Part shown: positions 37,864 through 37,873 of the stretch, piece by piece
How the letters are laid out: each line of letters opens with the position of its first letter
Numbering within the stretch: position 1 is the stretch's first letter
IMG/VR virus record: IMGVR_UViG_3300046320_000217
Location: 1-37,873 of that record
From: a virus
DNA length: 37,873 bases
Reading direction: 5' to 3' (one strand)
The notes under the pieces: model-generated
Database searches by the model: none
The model's input: the letters and a program-made list of their open reading frames with translations, nothing else
What the model was told of the DNA's origin: nothing
Program-made: the position numbers and the translations under genes

Positions 37864-37873
37864 AAATTATTAT

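Noticed and set aside
1-37873. CRISPR arrays or rRNA genes
   Set aside because: No regularly spaced repeats and no rRNA-like sequence anywhere in the window; the palindromes are irregularly spaced and gene-associated.

Overview
The window is part of a tailed, contractile (myovirus-type) phage or prophage genome. The host is most likely a member of the Bacteroidota. It has a tail sheath, tail tube start, major capsid protein, prohead protease/scaffold, portal, large terminase and a Mu F-like head protein. The DNA is strongly AT-rich. Genes lack Shine-Dalgarno sequences and are preceded by A/T runs. Several gene starts follow a TAnnTTTG-like -7 element, as in Bacteroidota promoters. Every supported gene is on the minus strand, so transcription runs from high to low coordinates.

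In transcription order: (1) 37.9-32.3 kb is a regulatory/accessory block with an XRE repressor-like protein, a winged-helix-like protein, an AAA+ ATPase, a Cys-rich DUF6283-like protein, small unknown genes, a short lipoprotein, and two reading frames that are broken as sequenced. (2) 32.3-28.9 kb is the most unusual part. Small unrelated ORFs, including a MazG-like NTP pyrophosphatase and a mini-HTH protein, are each followed by an imperfect palindrome about 45-140 nt long. The layout resembles an integron gene-cassette array with attC-like sites. No integron integrase is visible here. (3) 28.5-20.99 kb holds small membrane proteins (possible lysis/spanin genes), terminase-associated genes, the large terminase and an HNH nuclease. 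(4) 20.97-19.0 kb is a 2 kb non-coding transcription unit with its own promoter and terminator. It carries seven tRNA-like T-arms plus many hairpins, but the anticodon arms do not fold canonically by eye. (5) 18.97-14.0 kb carries a Cys-rich protein, a DnaQ-like exonuclease, portal, a coiled-coil membrane protein, a TGA-interrupted gene and the Mu F-like head protein. (6) 14.0-0 kb carries two large modular proteins (one with a HipA/PI-kinase-like fold), a Nudix hydrolase, protease/scaffold, major capsid protein, neck/connector genes, sheath and the start of the tail tube gene.

Five transcription units start at a composite element: a TTTCTTAAGAAA palindrome placed at exactly the same distance from a TACTTTTG-like -7 box. 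A sixth unit has a degenerate copy. This looks like a phage-specific promoter or operator regulon. The portal operon has a different control site, a 13-bp perfect inverted repeat that covers a perfect TATATTTG -7 box. Rho-independent terminators follow the capsid gene and the tRNA-like unit.
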